Below, piece after piece: positions 33,567 through 42,197 of a stretch of DNA of 64,000 nt (within the stretch, counting starts at the first letter, position 1; each line of letters opens with the position of its first letter). A program made the translations under genes and the position numbers. The notes beneath the pieces were generated by a model. It had not been told where the DNA came from, made no database searches, and saw only the letters and a program-made list of their open reading frames with translations. The stretch lies in NCBI GenBank assembly GCA_016278505.1, contig JADQBQ010000001.1:1-64000 (forward strand). The letters are read 5' to 3'. The DNA comes from Clostridiales bacterium. GTDB lineage: Bacteria; Bacillota; Desulfotomaculia; Desulfotomaculales; VENG01.

Positions 33567-33706
33567 ACTACAACGTAGCTTAAAAATTAGCGGAGCCATG
33601 GGGACGGTTCGAGCGTCCCCGAAGCGCAGCGAGGGCCGAAGGGAAGACGATGGAACTGTCCCCGTGGCATAGCGGGGATACCCCGATAGCAACTTTTCGT
33701 TGTAGT
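33567..33706. repeat. Small 140-bp MITE-like element
   Basis: Ends are ACTACAACG (33567-33575) and its inverse CGTTGTAGT (33698-33706). Inside are GGGGAC...GTCCCC (33600-33621) and CGGGG-ATA-CCCCG hairpins. No coding capacity. It fills most of the obg-proB gap. Confidence 0.65.
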
Positions 33707-33787
33707 GTTAGACTGTTTCATTAATATAACATAATTTACCCTGTTTTTCCACACGTTCTGTGTTCGCAAAAAGTGGTGCCATATCAC

Positions 33788-35059
33788 TTATCGCTCTACA
33801 AAATCAAATTCCAAATCCCCAATTCTTATGGCACAGCCTTCTGTTGCCCCCGCCCGGCGAAGAGCATCTTCCAGGCCCATAACCTTCATGATCCGCTGTA
33901 GGCGGTAGACTGCTTCCTCGTTTTCCATGTTGGTCATAGCCACATGTTTTTCTATTTCCTTTCCCCGTACTACAAACACGCCGTCTTCCTGCTCGATGGT
34001 AAACCTGGGCCGGTACCGATGGATAACCTCTTTTTCAGTTTCCACCTCTGCGGCGGGAGGCTCATCCGGCAATTCTTGCAGCATTTCTGCCATCTTCCGT
34101 ACCAAAGTGTCAAGCCCGTCACCTGTCACCGCGGATACCGGGAATAACTCGTAGCTCCCTTTCAACTCTTCTCGCAGCAAATGTAAATTGTCTTCGGCTC
34201 CGCTAATATCTGTTTTATTGGCGGCAACCACCTGGGGTCTTTTAGCCAGCTCAGGGCTATAGCGCCGAAGTTCATTATTGATTTTCACAAAGTCATCCAG
34301 CGGATCTCTTCCCTCACTGCCCGAAACATCGATCACATGCACCAACAGCCGGGTTCGCTCGGTATGACGCAAAAACCTGTGACCTAGGCCCGCCCCAGTG
34401 TGGGCCCCTTCAATTAAGCCCGGCACATCAGCCACAACGAAACTAAAATCACCGCTTTTGACTACCCCCAGGTTGGGGTGCAGCGTGGTAAAATGATAAT
34501 CTGCTATTTTGGGCTTAGCAGCTGAAATGTGTGAAATAATAGTGGACTTACCCACATTCGGAAATCCTATCAGAGCTATATCTGCAAGCAGCTTTAGCTC
34601 TAATTCCAACTGACGTTCAACCCCGGGTTCGCCGTTTTCAGCAATATAGGGTGCTTTATTCTTGGCCGAAGCAAATCTGGCATTTCCCCTTCCACCACGG
34701 CCCCCGGCAGCCACTATTACTTCCTGTCCGTCTTCCACCAGGTCAGCCAATAATTCGCCTGTAGCGGCATCTTTAATCAAGGTGCCTTTGGGAACTCCAA
34801 TGATTAAATTCTCACCTGAACGCCCATGCATACCCTTTCCCTGGCCGTGTTGGCCACGGTCACCTGTATAATGGCGTTTGTATTTAAAGTCAACCAATGT
34901 ACGCAGGCTCTCGTCAGCTCGAAGAATTACGCTGCCTCCCCTGCCTCCGTCACCGCCCGAAGGACCGCCTTCGGGCACATATTTTTCACGGCGAAAGGCC
35001 ACGCACCCGTTTCCGCCGTCGCCACCTTTAATATTAATTTTCGCATAATCATAAAACAT
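33788..35059 (-). CDS. obg: Obg/CgtA GTPase
   Basis: A 423-residue Obg: glycine-rich N-terminal Obg domain (GGDGGNGCVAFRREKYVPEG), G domain from about 160 with GFPNVGKST and DVPGLIEGA, and a C-terminal OCT domain. Takes part in 50S maturation and stress or sporulation signalling. ATG at 35059 is six bases after AGGTGAGG. Directly follows spo0B, as in Bacillus. Confidence 0.97.
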   Translation of the reverse strand: MFYDYAKINIKGGDGGNGCVAFRREKYVPEGGPSGGDGGRGGSVILRADESLRTLVDFKYKRHYTGDRGQHGQGKGMHGRSGENLIIGVPKGTLIKDAATGELLADLVEDGQEVIVAAGGRGGRGNARFASAKNKAPYIAENGEPGVERQLELELKLLADIALIGFPNVGKSTIISHISAAKPKIADYHFTTLHPNLGVVKSGDFSFVVADVPGLIEGAHTGAGLGHRFLRHTERTRLLVHVIDVSGSEGRDPLDDFVKINNELRRYSPELAKRPQVVAANKTDISGAEDNLHLLREELKGSYELFPVSAVTGDGLDTLVRKMAEMLQELPDEPPAAEVETEKEVIHRYRPRFTIEQEDGVFVVRGKEIEKHVAMTNMENEEAVYRLQRIMKVMGLEDALRRAGATEGCAIRIGDLEFDFVER

Positions 35060-35075
35060 ATAATTCCTCACCTTT

Positions 35076-35663
35076 TTATAACGTTAGAAAATTTTTTGAC
35101 AAGAGTATCTCCAACGTACACATGCCGGATTCCTTATCCATTGCCCGGTTAAGCTGACCTCCGTACTTTGACAGCTGCTCATTTATTGTGTCCAGGGCTG
35201 CATTCATTGCTTCATACCCGGGTGCTGCCTTAAAACTCAATGTACAAACGCAGTTTTCCCCTTTATCACATATATCAATCATAACACGCGGACTGTTTTC
35301 CATAGACTCGTTATCATTCTCATGATCTAAAAACCGAAAAATCTGGTCAAGACATTCATATACAGCTTGTCCAGCCACCGTACCCGGAACCGAACACCCA
35401 TTTAAGTCTGACTGAACATTATATTGCATTCGTGCTTCAACGCCCGCCGCCATCTCCTCACCAAGTAGAAAAGCTGCTGCTATTTCCGGCACCTTTAGAT
35501 GGACCACTTCACTCAATCTCTGCAAATTCCAGGTCACTTCCCGTATGTACTCCCCTGCCCGCTCCTTTTTATCAAGTTGCAGATAGCCTGATATAACCTG
35601 AAGGTGATTTAAAAAATCATGTCGCATCACAGAGACTACTTTCAGTATCTCTTCGGCTTTCAT
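35076..35663 (-). CDS. spo0B: Spo0B-like sporulation phosphotransferase
   Basis: A 195-residue protein with a histidine-kinase-like helical hairpin, RHDFLNHLQVISGYLQL (phospho-acceptor probably H15), and a degenerate ATPase-like C-terminal domain lacking N/G boxes. This is the Spo0B build: phosphate passes from Spo0F to Spo0A. The position upstream of obg is conserved. ATG at 35663 is seven bases after GGAGG. Confidence 0.85.
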   Translation of the reverse strand: MKAEEILKVVSVMRHDFLNHLQVISGYLQLDKKERAGEYIREVTWNLQRLSEVVHLKVPEIAAAFLLGEEMAAGVEARMQYNVQSDLNGCSVPGTVAGQAVYECLDQIFRFLDHENDNESMENSPRVMIDICDKGENCVCTLSFKAAPGYEAMNAALDTINEQLSKYGGQLNRAMDKESGMCTLEILLSKNFLTL

Positions 35664-35711
35664 GACATCCTCCTTCGTTACAATACTATTAAACCCGCCG
35701 GGCACCAAAAA

Positions 35712-35738
35712 GCACGCGAATATATTTTCTTAGCGCGT
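35712..35738. other. Inverted repeat upstream of spo0B
   Basis: GCACGCG...CGCGTGC, 7-bp arms with a 13-nt spacer, about 50 bp above the spo0B start; possible operator or weak hairpin. Confidence 0.35.
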
Positions 35739-35798
35739 GCCTTTAAATGCTCAAACTTTTAACTTGACATATTTTAACAATAGCAATTGCATTTAAAA

Positions 35799-35817
35799 AA
35801 GCCAGCAAAGCTGGCTT
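35799..35817 (-). terminator. Terminator after rpmA
   Basis: AAGCCAGC-TTT-GCTGGCTT on the minus strand, followed by TTTT. It lies beyond the foldback element at 35843-36136 and closes the rplU-rpmA transcript unless that stops earlier. Confidence 0.8.
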
Positions 35818-35842
35818 AACTTGTTAACAAAGCTGTACACTT

Positions 35843-36136
35843 AACCTGTCTTTTGCGCCCACTCATTCATTTCATCTCGCGCGCCAGGCTAAAGCTCAGT
35901 CTCACGCTCCAGCGGGGTTCCCGCCCCATTCGCCGTCCTGGCTCAAGGGGCGGCCTCGCACGTCCTGTGCTCGGCCCCGCTTATTACCCAACTTTGGTCT
36001 AATTCTAGACTTTGTTTTGCAATGGCTAAAGTAAAGTTCGGCTTTAAGAAATGTGTCAGGTTGCCATTGCCGTCCGACTTTGCTAAGCCTGGCTGCTGCT
36101 CGATTCAATTCATTCGCTCTGCGCAAAAGACAGGTT
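35843..36136. repeat. Foldback repeat, complete copy 3 (294 bp)
   Basis: Terminal repeats AACCTGTCTTTTGCGC (35843-35858) and GCGCAAAAGACAGGTT (36121-36136), perfect 16 bp. Central GC hairpin at 35947-35980. The GCAATGGC/GCCATTGC hairpin module here follows the GC hairpin (about 35983-36076), whereas in copy 2 it precedes it. Lies directly after rpmA and in its transcript path. Confidence 0.9.
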
Positions 36137-36173
36137 TTAGATCAATCTCATCCAACAAAGTCGGCTTTTTTTA

Positions 36174-36449
36174 CTAACCGGAAACCACTAATTCTTCAAC
36201 CTCTTTTATATTAACTATGGTTTTACTTTTGCCTTTCTTGACAAATGTCACCAGGCCATCAACCTTGGCAAAAAGGGTATCATCTCCACCTTTACCAACA
36301 TTACGACCGGGATGGATCTTAGTGCCACGCTGGCGTACCAAGATGCTGCCGGCAGATACCATTTGACCGTCTTGACGTTTAACCCCTAAAAACTTAGGAT
36401 TAGAATCACGACCGTTCCTGGAACTACCTACTCCCTTCTTATGCGCCAT
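36174..36449 (-). CDS. rpmA: 50S ribosomal protein L27
   Basis: A 91-residue L27, whose N-terminal tail reaches the peptidyl transferase centre. It begins [19 protein letters not shown], without the cleavable N-terminal extension common in Firmicutes. Correspondingly no Prp protease gene lies between rplU and rpmA. Confidence 0.97.
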   Translation of the reverse strand: MAHKKGVGSSRNGRDSNPKFLGVKRQDGQMVSAGSILVRQRGTKIHPGRNVGKGGDDTLFAKVDGLVTFVKKGKSKTIVNIKEVEELVVSG

Positions 36450-36496
36450 GTCCTCACCTCCTGTTCAAAAGCCGGTTTTATCTATGCTTTAATTTT

Positions 36497-36808
36497 CTAT
36501 GCTTCAATTTTTTCTACTTCAATTTCGCTGAACGGCTGCCGATGACCTTTTTTGCGACGGTAGTTTTTCTTAGCCTTGTATTTAAATACAATAATCTTTT
36601 TACCCCTACCGTGACGCTTAACTTTAAATTTAACCTTGGCTCCTTCAACAACCGGCGAGCCAACGGTCAATTGCCCGTCCTTGCTTACCGCCAAAACCCT
36701 GTCAATTTCAATTGATTCACCTGGCTCATTATCCAGCATTTCCACAAACAGGGTATCGCCCTCGGCAACCCGGTATTGTTTACCACCGGTTTCAATGATT
36801 GCATACAT
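36497..36808 (-). CDS. rplU: 50S ribosomal protein L21
   Basis: A 103-residue L21 beginning [14 protein letters not shown], with the conserved [28 protein letters not shown]-type basic block. ATG at 36808 is the family start; a GTG six bases earlier is less likely. Binds 23S rRNA in 50S assembly. First gene of rplU-rpmA, behind a structured leader. Confidence 0.97.
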   Translation of the reverse strand: MYAIIETGGKQYRVAEGDTLFVEMLDNEPGESIEIDRVLAVSKDGQLTVGSPVVEGAKVKFKVKRHGRGKKIIVFKYKAKKNYRRKKGHRQPFSEIEVEKIEA

Positions 36809-36935
36809 ACCCACTAACCCCCTTTTTAATTAGGACTCGCCGAAAGCAGGTAGGATTATCCCTTTACATAACCCGTTCCGAGCGGTTTCGTGGGAATTGG
36901 TAACCCACACTAGCCTATTTTACCTTTATCAGTAC
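36809..36935 (-). ncRNA. Probable L21 leader (rplU 5' regulatory RNA)
   Basis: About 110 nt between promoter and rplU, conserved-looking, with GGGTTACC...CCGAAC-type pairings and CGGCGAGTCCTAATT before the ribosome-binding site. Position and composition fit the L21 autoregulatory leader of Firmicutes; I could not run a covariance search. Confidence 0.5.
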
Positions 36936-36945
36936 TGGGTGTCAA
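36917..36945 (-). promoter_or_regulatory. Sigma-A promoter of rplU-rpmA
   Basis: TTGACA (36940-36945) and TAAAAT (36917-36922) on the minus strand, exact 17-bp spacing. Confidence 0.85.
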
Positions 36946-36987
36946 GAAAAGCGTTGTTCCAAATTAACTATAAATGAAGTACTTCAT

Positions 36988-37794
36988 TTATAGCACTTCA
37001 TTTAAGCTACCACTTCTAAGTCCCTCTAAGTCCAGGGTTACATAGTGAAATCCCATAGCTTGTAGCCCTTTAACTACGTCAGCAGCAGTTTCCTGTTCCA
37101 TTAAATCCTTAAATTTACCCCGGGGTACTTCAACACGCACCAATTCGCCATGATGCCTTAGACGGACATCCCCGCACCCCATATTATACAGTAATTCCTC
37201 ACCTTTTTCTATTTGCTTGAGCTTTTGCACTGTTATTGCTTGATTGTAAGGAATACGGGAACAGAGGCAGGGAGACGACGGCTTGTCCCAAACTATAAGT
37301 CCCTTCTGCCGGGACAGAAGGCGAATATCCTCTTTACTTAGTCCCACATCCTGCAGGGGGCTTTTTACTCCCATCTCTGCGGTAGCCTGCATGCCGGGAC
37401 GGAAATCACTCAAGTCATCGGCATTGGCACCGTCCATTATCGCGGCAATACCCATTTCAGCGGCCATTTCCTTAAGTCTGCTCATCATTATCAGTTTACA
37501 AATATAACAGCGCTCAGGCGGGTTGGCCATAAATTCCTTATCCTTAAGTAGTGATTCATCTCGTAAAAGTTTGTGTTTAACTTTAAGATCAACAGCTAAC
37601 TCTTTGGCCTGATCTATATCTCTACGCGAGTGAATGCATGCATCAAAGGTTACGGCCAAAACACTTTTGCCTAAAATTTGTTGTGCCATATAAAGCAGGA
37701 ATGTGCTGTCCACACCCCCGGAGAAAGCTACTATAGCGCTGTCAATTTTCTCTAGTGACACCTCTAGTTTTTTAAGTTTCTCTTCCGGCGTCAA
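36988..37794 (-). CDS. larE: LarE-type ATP-dependent sacrificial sulfur transferase
   Basis: A 268-residue PP-loop ATPase (SGGVDSTFLL near 24), with PERCYICK near 92 and PCLCSRIPY near 177. LarE adenylates pyridinium biscarboxylic acid mononucleotide and inserts sulfur, toward the nickel-pincer cofactor. Two cysteines occur at CLC in the sacrificial-cysteine region plus two in CYIC, so an iron-sulfur-assisted mechanism is possible. larB and larC are not nearby. TTG start after GGGGGTG. Confidence 0.88.
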   Translation of the reverse strand: MTPEEKLKKLEVSLEKIDSAIVAFSGGVDSTFLLYMAQQILGKSVLAVTFDACIHSRRDIDQAKELAVDLKVKHKLLRDESLLKDKEFMANPPERCYICKLIMMSRLKEMAAEMGIAAIMDGANADDLSDFRPGMQATAEMGVKSPLQDVGLSKEDIRLLSRQKGLIVWDKPSSPCLCSRIPYNQAITVQKLKQIEKGEELLYNMGCGDVRLRHHGELVRVEVPRGKFKDLMEQETAADVVKGLQAMGFHYVTLDLEGLRSGSLNEVL

Positions 37795-37837
37795 GGAAAC
37801 ACCCCCGGATCCTAGGAAGTCAATGATACACCCGATC

Positions 37838-39517
37838 TTATTTTAACACCCGGGCCTTTGCATATGTTCTGTGTACCTTGCTTACTTCCACCGGCACGGT
37901 TTCACCGACCATGGAACCCGCGCCCTCTATATCCAAAATATAGCCGTTCATACGGGCAATACCATCGGACAGGTTACTAATATGCGGTTCTTCCACCCGT
38001 ACTTCCAGCACTTGCCCAGGTCTTACCGGCAGGGTTGCAGCCTGTATATCTGCCTGGTTATGCAGGGGTCTTATGCTTACCGACTCTATATGCTGTCCCA
38101 GCGAACCCCTAATGTACACTGTTTTACCGGTTTTAGTTTCCAGTTCCCGCAGGTTTGCCCCGCCGCTTCCTATAAGTCGCGCAGCCACCATGGGGTTGGC
38201 CTCTACCAAGATGGTGTCCGCGGTAGTACGACGTGCCAACTGTAATATTTGATGCTTAAAATTAATGCCCAATGTTTCTTCGGAAAGCACTTTACCGCGC
38301 CCCTCGCAATAAGAGCAGGGCTTTTGCATTATCTCTGAAAGGCTTGGACGAACCTTCTTTCGGGTCATTTCCACCAAACCCAACTGTGTAATCCCTAAAA
38401 TATTGGTCTTGGTTTTATCTCTTTTTATCTCCTCTTCCAGTTTTTCCAACACTTTCTGGCGGTGCTCCTCCTGGACCATATCTATAAAGTCTACTATAAT
38501 TATGCCACCCAGATTGCGCAGCCGCAGCTGCCGAGCTATTTCAGCTGACGCTTCCAGGTTAGTTTTCAATACCGTATCTTCCAAGTTTGTACTGCCCACA
38601 TATTTTCCGGTATTAATATCTATGGCAGTCAGAGCTTCTGCCTGATCAATAACCAGATAACCACCACATTTAAGCCATACTTTGCGTTTCAAAACCTTTT
38701 CTAATTCTTTCTCTATACCCATGGCCTCAAACAAATTTTCCCGGTCTTCCAGTACAACCTTAACTTTTAAACCCGGATTGACTATATCTAACAAATCTAA
38801 CGCCTTTTCATATTCAGACCGAGAATTAATTATCATACGGTCAACATCTTCTGTAAAAATATCACGCAGTATTCGCTGTACCAATTCCAAATCCCGGTGT
38901 AGTAAATTGGGCACCGGCCCGCTTGAGGAACGGTTTATAATTTTTTTCCACAACCGCTCCAACATGTTTATGTCTTGTATAAAATCTTCATCTTCTACAC
39001 CTTCCGCGGCGGTGCGAACAATAACCCCCATGCCTTCGGGCTTTACTTTTGACGCCAGCGCCCGCCAACGGTCCCGTTCCTTCTCATCTTCTATGCGCCT
39101 GGAAATACCTATATAGTCCACAGTGGGCATTAACACAAGGTAACGTCCAGGTAAAGTAATCTGGGTTGTTACCCGTGCCCCCTTGGTACCAATAGGCTCT
39201 TTGACAATTTGGACAATAATATCCTGACCCTGTTTTACCACATCGCAGATATTGGTACCCAGGTCAGAGCGCCCCAACTCCTCTTCTTTACCACTGTATG
39301 CATCTTCCACGTAGAGAAAAGCATTCTTTTCCAATCCTATATCCACAAAAGCCGCCTGCATGCCGGGCAGAACATTCTCCACCCGCCCTTTAAAAATGTT
39401 CCCAACCACTCTCTGGCTCAAAGCCCTTTCAATAAACATTTCCACCAAGTTTTTATTTTCCAGGACAGCAACTCTGCTTTCTTCTTCTCCAACACTGATT
39501 ACAATTTCTTTATACAT
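37838..39517 (-). CDS. rng: Ribonuclease G/E
   Basis: A 559-residue RNase E/G family endonuclease for rRNA and mRNA processing. S1 domain at about 35-125, DNase I-like catalytic region with ALTAIDINTGKYVG near 300, and the zinc-link CSYCEGRG near 410. Follows the radical SAM-linked genes and precedes rplU, the usual clostridial neighbourhood. Confidence 0.95.
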   Translation of the reverse strand: MYKEIVISVGEEESRVAVLENKNLVEMFIERALSQRVVGNIFKGRVENVLPGMQAAFVDIGLEKNAFLYVEDAYSGKEEELGRSDLGTNICDVVKQGQDIIVQIVKEPIGTKGARVTTQITLPGRYLVLMPTVDYIGISRRIEDEKERDRWRALASKVKPEGMGVIVRTAAEGVEDEDFIQDINMLERLWKKIINRSSSGPVPNLLHRDLELVQRILRDIFTEDVDRMIINSRSEYEKALDLLDIVNPGLKVKVVLEDRENLFEAMGIEKELEKVLKRKVWLKCGGYLVIDQAEALTAIDINTGKYVGSTNLEDTVLKTNLEASAEIARQLRLRNLGGIIIVDFIDMVQEEHRQKVLEKLEEEIKRDKTKTNILGITQLGLVEMTRKKVRPSLSEIMQKPCSYCEGRGKVLSEETLGINFKHQILQLARRTTADTILVEANPMVAARLIGSGGANLRELETKTGKTVYIRGSLGQHIESVSIRPLHNQADIQAATLPVRPGQVLEVRVEEPHISNLSDGIARMNGYILDIEGAGSMVGETVPVEVSKVHRTYAKARVLK

Positions 39518-39544
39518 ATTATCTCTCCCGTAAACCCGCCAAAT

Positions 39545-40234
39545 CTAAAACTCCGCGAACAATGTACGTTCGCCCGCAGCATAAAGGCCGGTGCGGGTTA
39601 TCCTAAATTCTTCCACGTTTAGGGGTAGATATCCTTTCACCAGGGCACGTAAAACTTCTTCAGGGCGAACATTTTCCCGGCTCCCTGTTTTTAGCGTCAT
39701 ATAAATGAAAAGCCTATCTTCTTTTGAGTCACCGCTCAACTTCACTATGCCGGGCCGGATATCTTTCGCCTTGGTTCCCTTTTTAGTTTTTTTGTCGATA
39801 ATTACTTCCTGCTGTTCCATAAATGCTTTAATGGAGGAAATTAGGCTCTTTTCGTTTATGTCAGCCGGGCGGATGGTGACCGCAGCGTAGGTAGCTTGTT
39901 CCACCATCCCCATTAGAGAGGGGGCTGCCCCTTTTACCTCCCTGGCCTCAAGTATCTCCAGCCCGTACGGTAAACAGGTATTTAGCCTTTCAACCAAAAC
40001 CGGTGCCTGCATGGGACTTTCCAATTCCAGGTCCATATATTCATCCTCTCCCTGGACACCCACCGGCAGGGGTGCGGCAAAACTGATACGGGGATGAGGA
40101 TTGAATCCTTGCGTAAATGCCAGAGGCAGCCTCGCGCGCCGGGAACCTCTTTCCATGGTACGCAGAAGGTCCAAGTGGGAGATGTAACGCATGGGACCAA
40201 CTTTCTTATAGCAAATCCTGTACAGGTTCAACAC
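39545..40234 (-). CDS. Radical SAM-linked protein (DUF2344/TIGR03936 type)
   Basis: A 229-residue partner of the preceding B12-binding radical SAM protein, beginning YRICYKKVGPMRYISHLDLLRT. It overlaps that gene by 29 bases, so translation is coupled. Function unknown; the pair next to rng and L21/L27 suggests RNA or ribosome modification, which is inference. Confidence 0.9.
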   Translation of the reverse strand: MLNLYRICYKKVGPMRYISHLDLLRTMERGSRRARLPLAFTQGFNPHPRISFAAPLPVGVQGEDEYMDLELESPMQAPVLVERLNTCLPYGLEILEAREVKGAAPSLMGMVEQATYAAVTIRPADINEKSLISSIKAFMEQQEVIIDKKTKKGTKAKDIRPGIVKLSGDSKEDRLFIYMTLKTGSRENVRPEEVLRALVKGYLPLNVEEFRITRTGLYAAGERTLFAEF

Positions 40235-42077
40235 TTTTCCCTCCTACCAGCTGCGTATTGATTTCCAGGGAAGGGCAAATGCCGCAGCCAGGACACTTAC
40301 CTCCCCGGCAATCTACTGTGGGCACGCCGTCTAAGGCCCTTTTATGCTCTAGCGTTAGATATTTTTTACTGACACCTGCATCAAGGTGGTCCCAGGGTAA
40401 TACATCTTCATGGCTATAACGCCTTAACGCATAATCTCCGGGCTTGATGCCAAAACACTCAAAAGCCTTCTCCCATTTGGAAAAGTCAAAGCACTCGGAC
40501 CAGCCGTCAAAGCGACATCCCAGGGCCCAGGCACGTTCCAAAACCGGGGCCAAATCCCTGTTACCCCGGGCCAGGTCTGCTTCAAGCATACTAACTTGAC
40601 CCTCGTGCCAATTAAAGGTAAGACCTTTGCCTTTGATCCTCTGCTTGAGAAATCTTTGCTTTTCTTGTAATTCTATTAAGGAATCTTGAGGTTCCCACTG
40701 AAAGGGAGTGTGCGACTTGGGGACAAAGGAAGAAGCACTTACAGTTACCCTCAACCTTCCCTTGGAACGGCTTATGTTCCGCCCGGCTTCTAAAACCCGC
40801 CTGGCCAGGCTTACAATCCCTTCTAAGTCTGCCTCTGTTTCAGAGGGAAGGCCAATCATGAAGTATAACTTAACCGAAGACCATCCGGCCTTAAAAGCTG
40901 ATGTAACGGCTTCCATAAGATTCTCTTCGGTTACACCCTTGTTGATAACGTCCCGCAGACGCTGGGTGCCGGCTTCCGGTGCAAAGGTAAGGCTTGACCG
41001 GCGTACTCGCTGCACTTCCTTGGCCAGCTCCACCGAAAAAGCATCCGCCCGTAAAGAAGGAAGGGCCACATTGATTCTTTCTGAACTGTACCGGTCCACC
41101 AAGCCGCCTATCACTTCACTGATCCCTGAATAATCGCTGCTGCTGAGTGAGGTAAGTGATATCTCATCCCACCCTGTACTGCGGACCAGTTCTTCCGCCT
41201 GGGCCAGCAAATTTTCCGGATCTTTCTCTCTAACCGGGCGGTAGATGGTCCCCGCCTGGCAAAAACGGCATCCCCTGGTACATCCCCGCATTACCTCCAA
41301 CATCATGCGGTCATGTACCACATCTGTATGCGGGACTATAGGACGGGTAGGAAAAGGCACATCATTAACGTCGACTACCACCCGTTTTTTTACCACCGGC
41401 GGGACATGGCTATCACTTTTAAATTCTTTTACCGTCCCGTCCTGTTTATATTCAAATTGATAAAAGGCAGGCACGTATATCCCTTCCACACCCGCCAATG
41501 CAGACAGAGTGTCTCTTCGGGAACACTGCTGCTGCTTTTGGGCAAGGTAAACGTCCAACACCGCGTTTATAACTTCCTCTCCTTCACCCAGGACAAACGC
41601 GTCAATGAAAGGGGCTAAGGGTTCCGGGTTAAAACCACATGGCCCGCCGGCAATCACCAGGGGGTTGTCCCCCTTCCTATCACTACTGCGCATGGGGATG
41701 CCTGCCATATCCAGCATGTTTAAAATGTTAGTAAAGCTCATTTCATATTGAAGGGTAAAGCCCACTACATCAAATTCTGCCAGCGGCCTGCGCGATTCTA
41801 AGCTAAAAAGCGGCAGGCCGGCTGCTCTCATTTTCTCCTCCATGTCTACCCAGGGGGCAAAGACCCGTTCCATTAGTGCATCCGGTCGATCGTTTACAAC
41901 TTTGTAAAGTATCTGCATGCCCAGGTGGCTCATTCCCACTTCATAAACATCGGGAAAAGCAAAGGCCATTTTCACCTCTGCCTGATCCCATTTTTTACTT
42001 ATTGAATTCCATTCACCGCCTACATAACGAGAAGGTTTTTCAACTGTTGCTAAGATCCTCTCCAGCAGCTGCTCCAC
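40206..42077 (-). CDS. B12-binding-type radical SAM protein (TIGR03960 type)
   Basis: About 623 residues. A B12-binding-like N-terminal domain, then radical SAM cluster CTRGCRFCQAG near 268, and a C-terminal CRGGKCPGCGIC cluster near 600. GTG at 42077 is chosen because GCAGGAGG is eight bases upstream and the protein then starts MEQLLERIL; the TTG at 42095 lies on the ribosome-binding site. Substrate unknown. Confidence 0.9.
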   Translation of the reverse strand: MEQLLERILATVEKPSRYVGGEWNSISKKWDQAEVKMAFAFPDVYEVGMSHLGMQILYKVVNDRPDALMERVFAPWVDMEEKMRAAGLPLFSLESRRPLAEFDVVGFTLQYEMSFTNILNMLDMAGIPMRSSDRKGDNPLVIAGGPCGFNPEPLAPFIDAFVLGEGEEVINAVLDVYLAQKQQQCSRRDTLSALAGVEGIYVPAFYQFEYKQDGTVKEFKSDSHVPPVVKKRVVVDVNDVPFPTRPIVPHTDVVHDRMMLEVMRGCTRGCRFCQAGTIYRPVREKDPENLLAQAEELVRSTGWDEISLTSLSSSDYSGISEVIGGLVDRYSSERINVALPSLRADAFSVELAKEVQRVRRSSLTFAPEAGTQRLRDVINKGVTEENLMEAVTSAFKAGWSSVKLYFMIGLPSETEADLEGIVSLARRVLEAGRNISRSKGRLRVTVSASSFVPKSHTPFQWEPQDSLIELQEKQRFLKQRIKGKGLTFNWHEGQVSMLEADLARGNRDLAPVLERAWALGCRFDGWSECFDFSKWEKAFECFGIKPGDYALRRYSHEDVLPWDHLDAGVSKKYLTLEHKRALDGVPTVDCRGGKCPGCGICPSLEINTQLVGGKSVEPVQDLL

Positions 42078-42197
42078 GTGTATATCCTCCTGCAAAATCT
42101 AAAGTGTGACTGCGGAAAAATATTCCTTCTCAATCATAATCTGTGTCCCGCAGAGTTGTCAAATCCCACGGGGTAATATAATTAACTCAGTTTTCTA

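Noticed and set aside
33600-33685. Intact insertion sequence with GGGGAC ends
   Set aside because: Only 140 bp with no transposase frame; kept as a MITE-like element instead.
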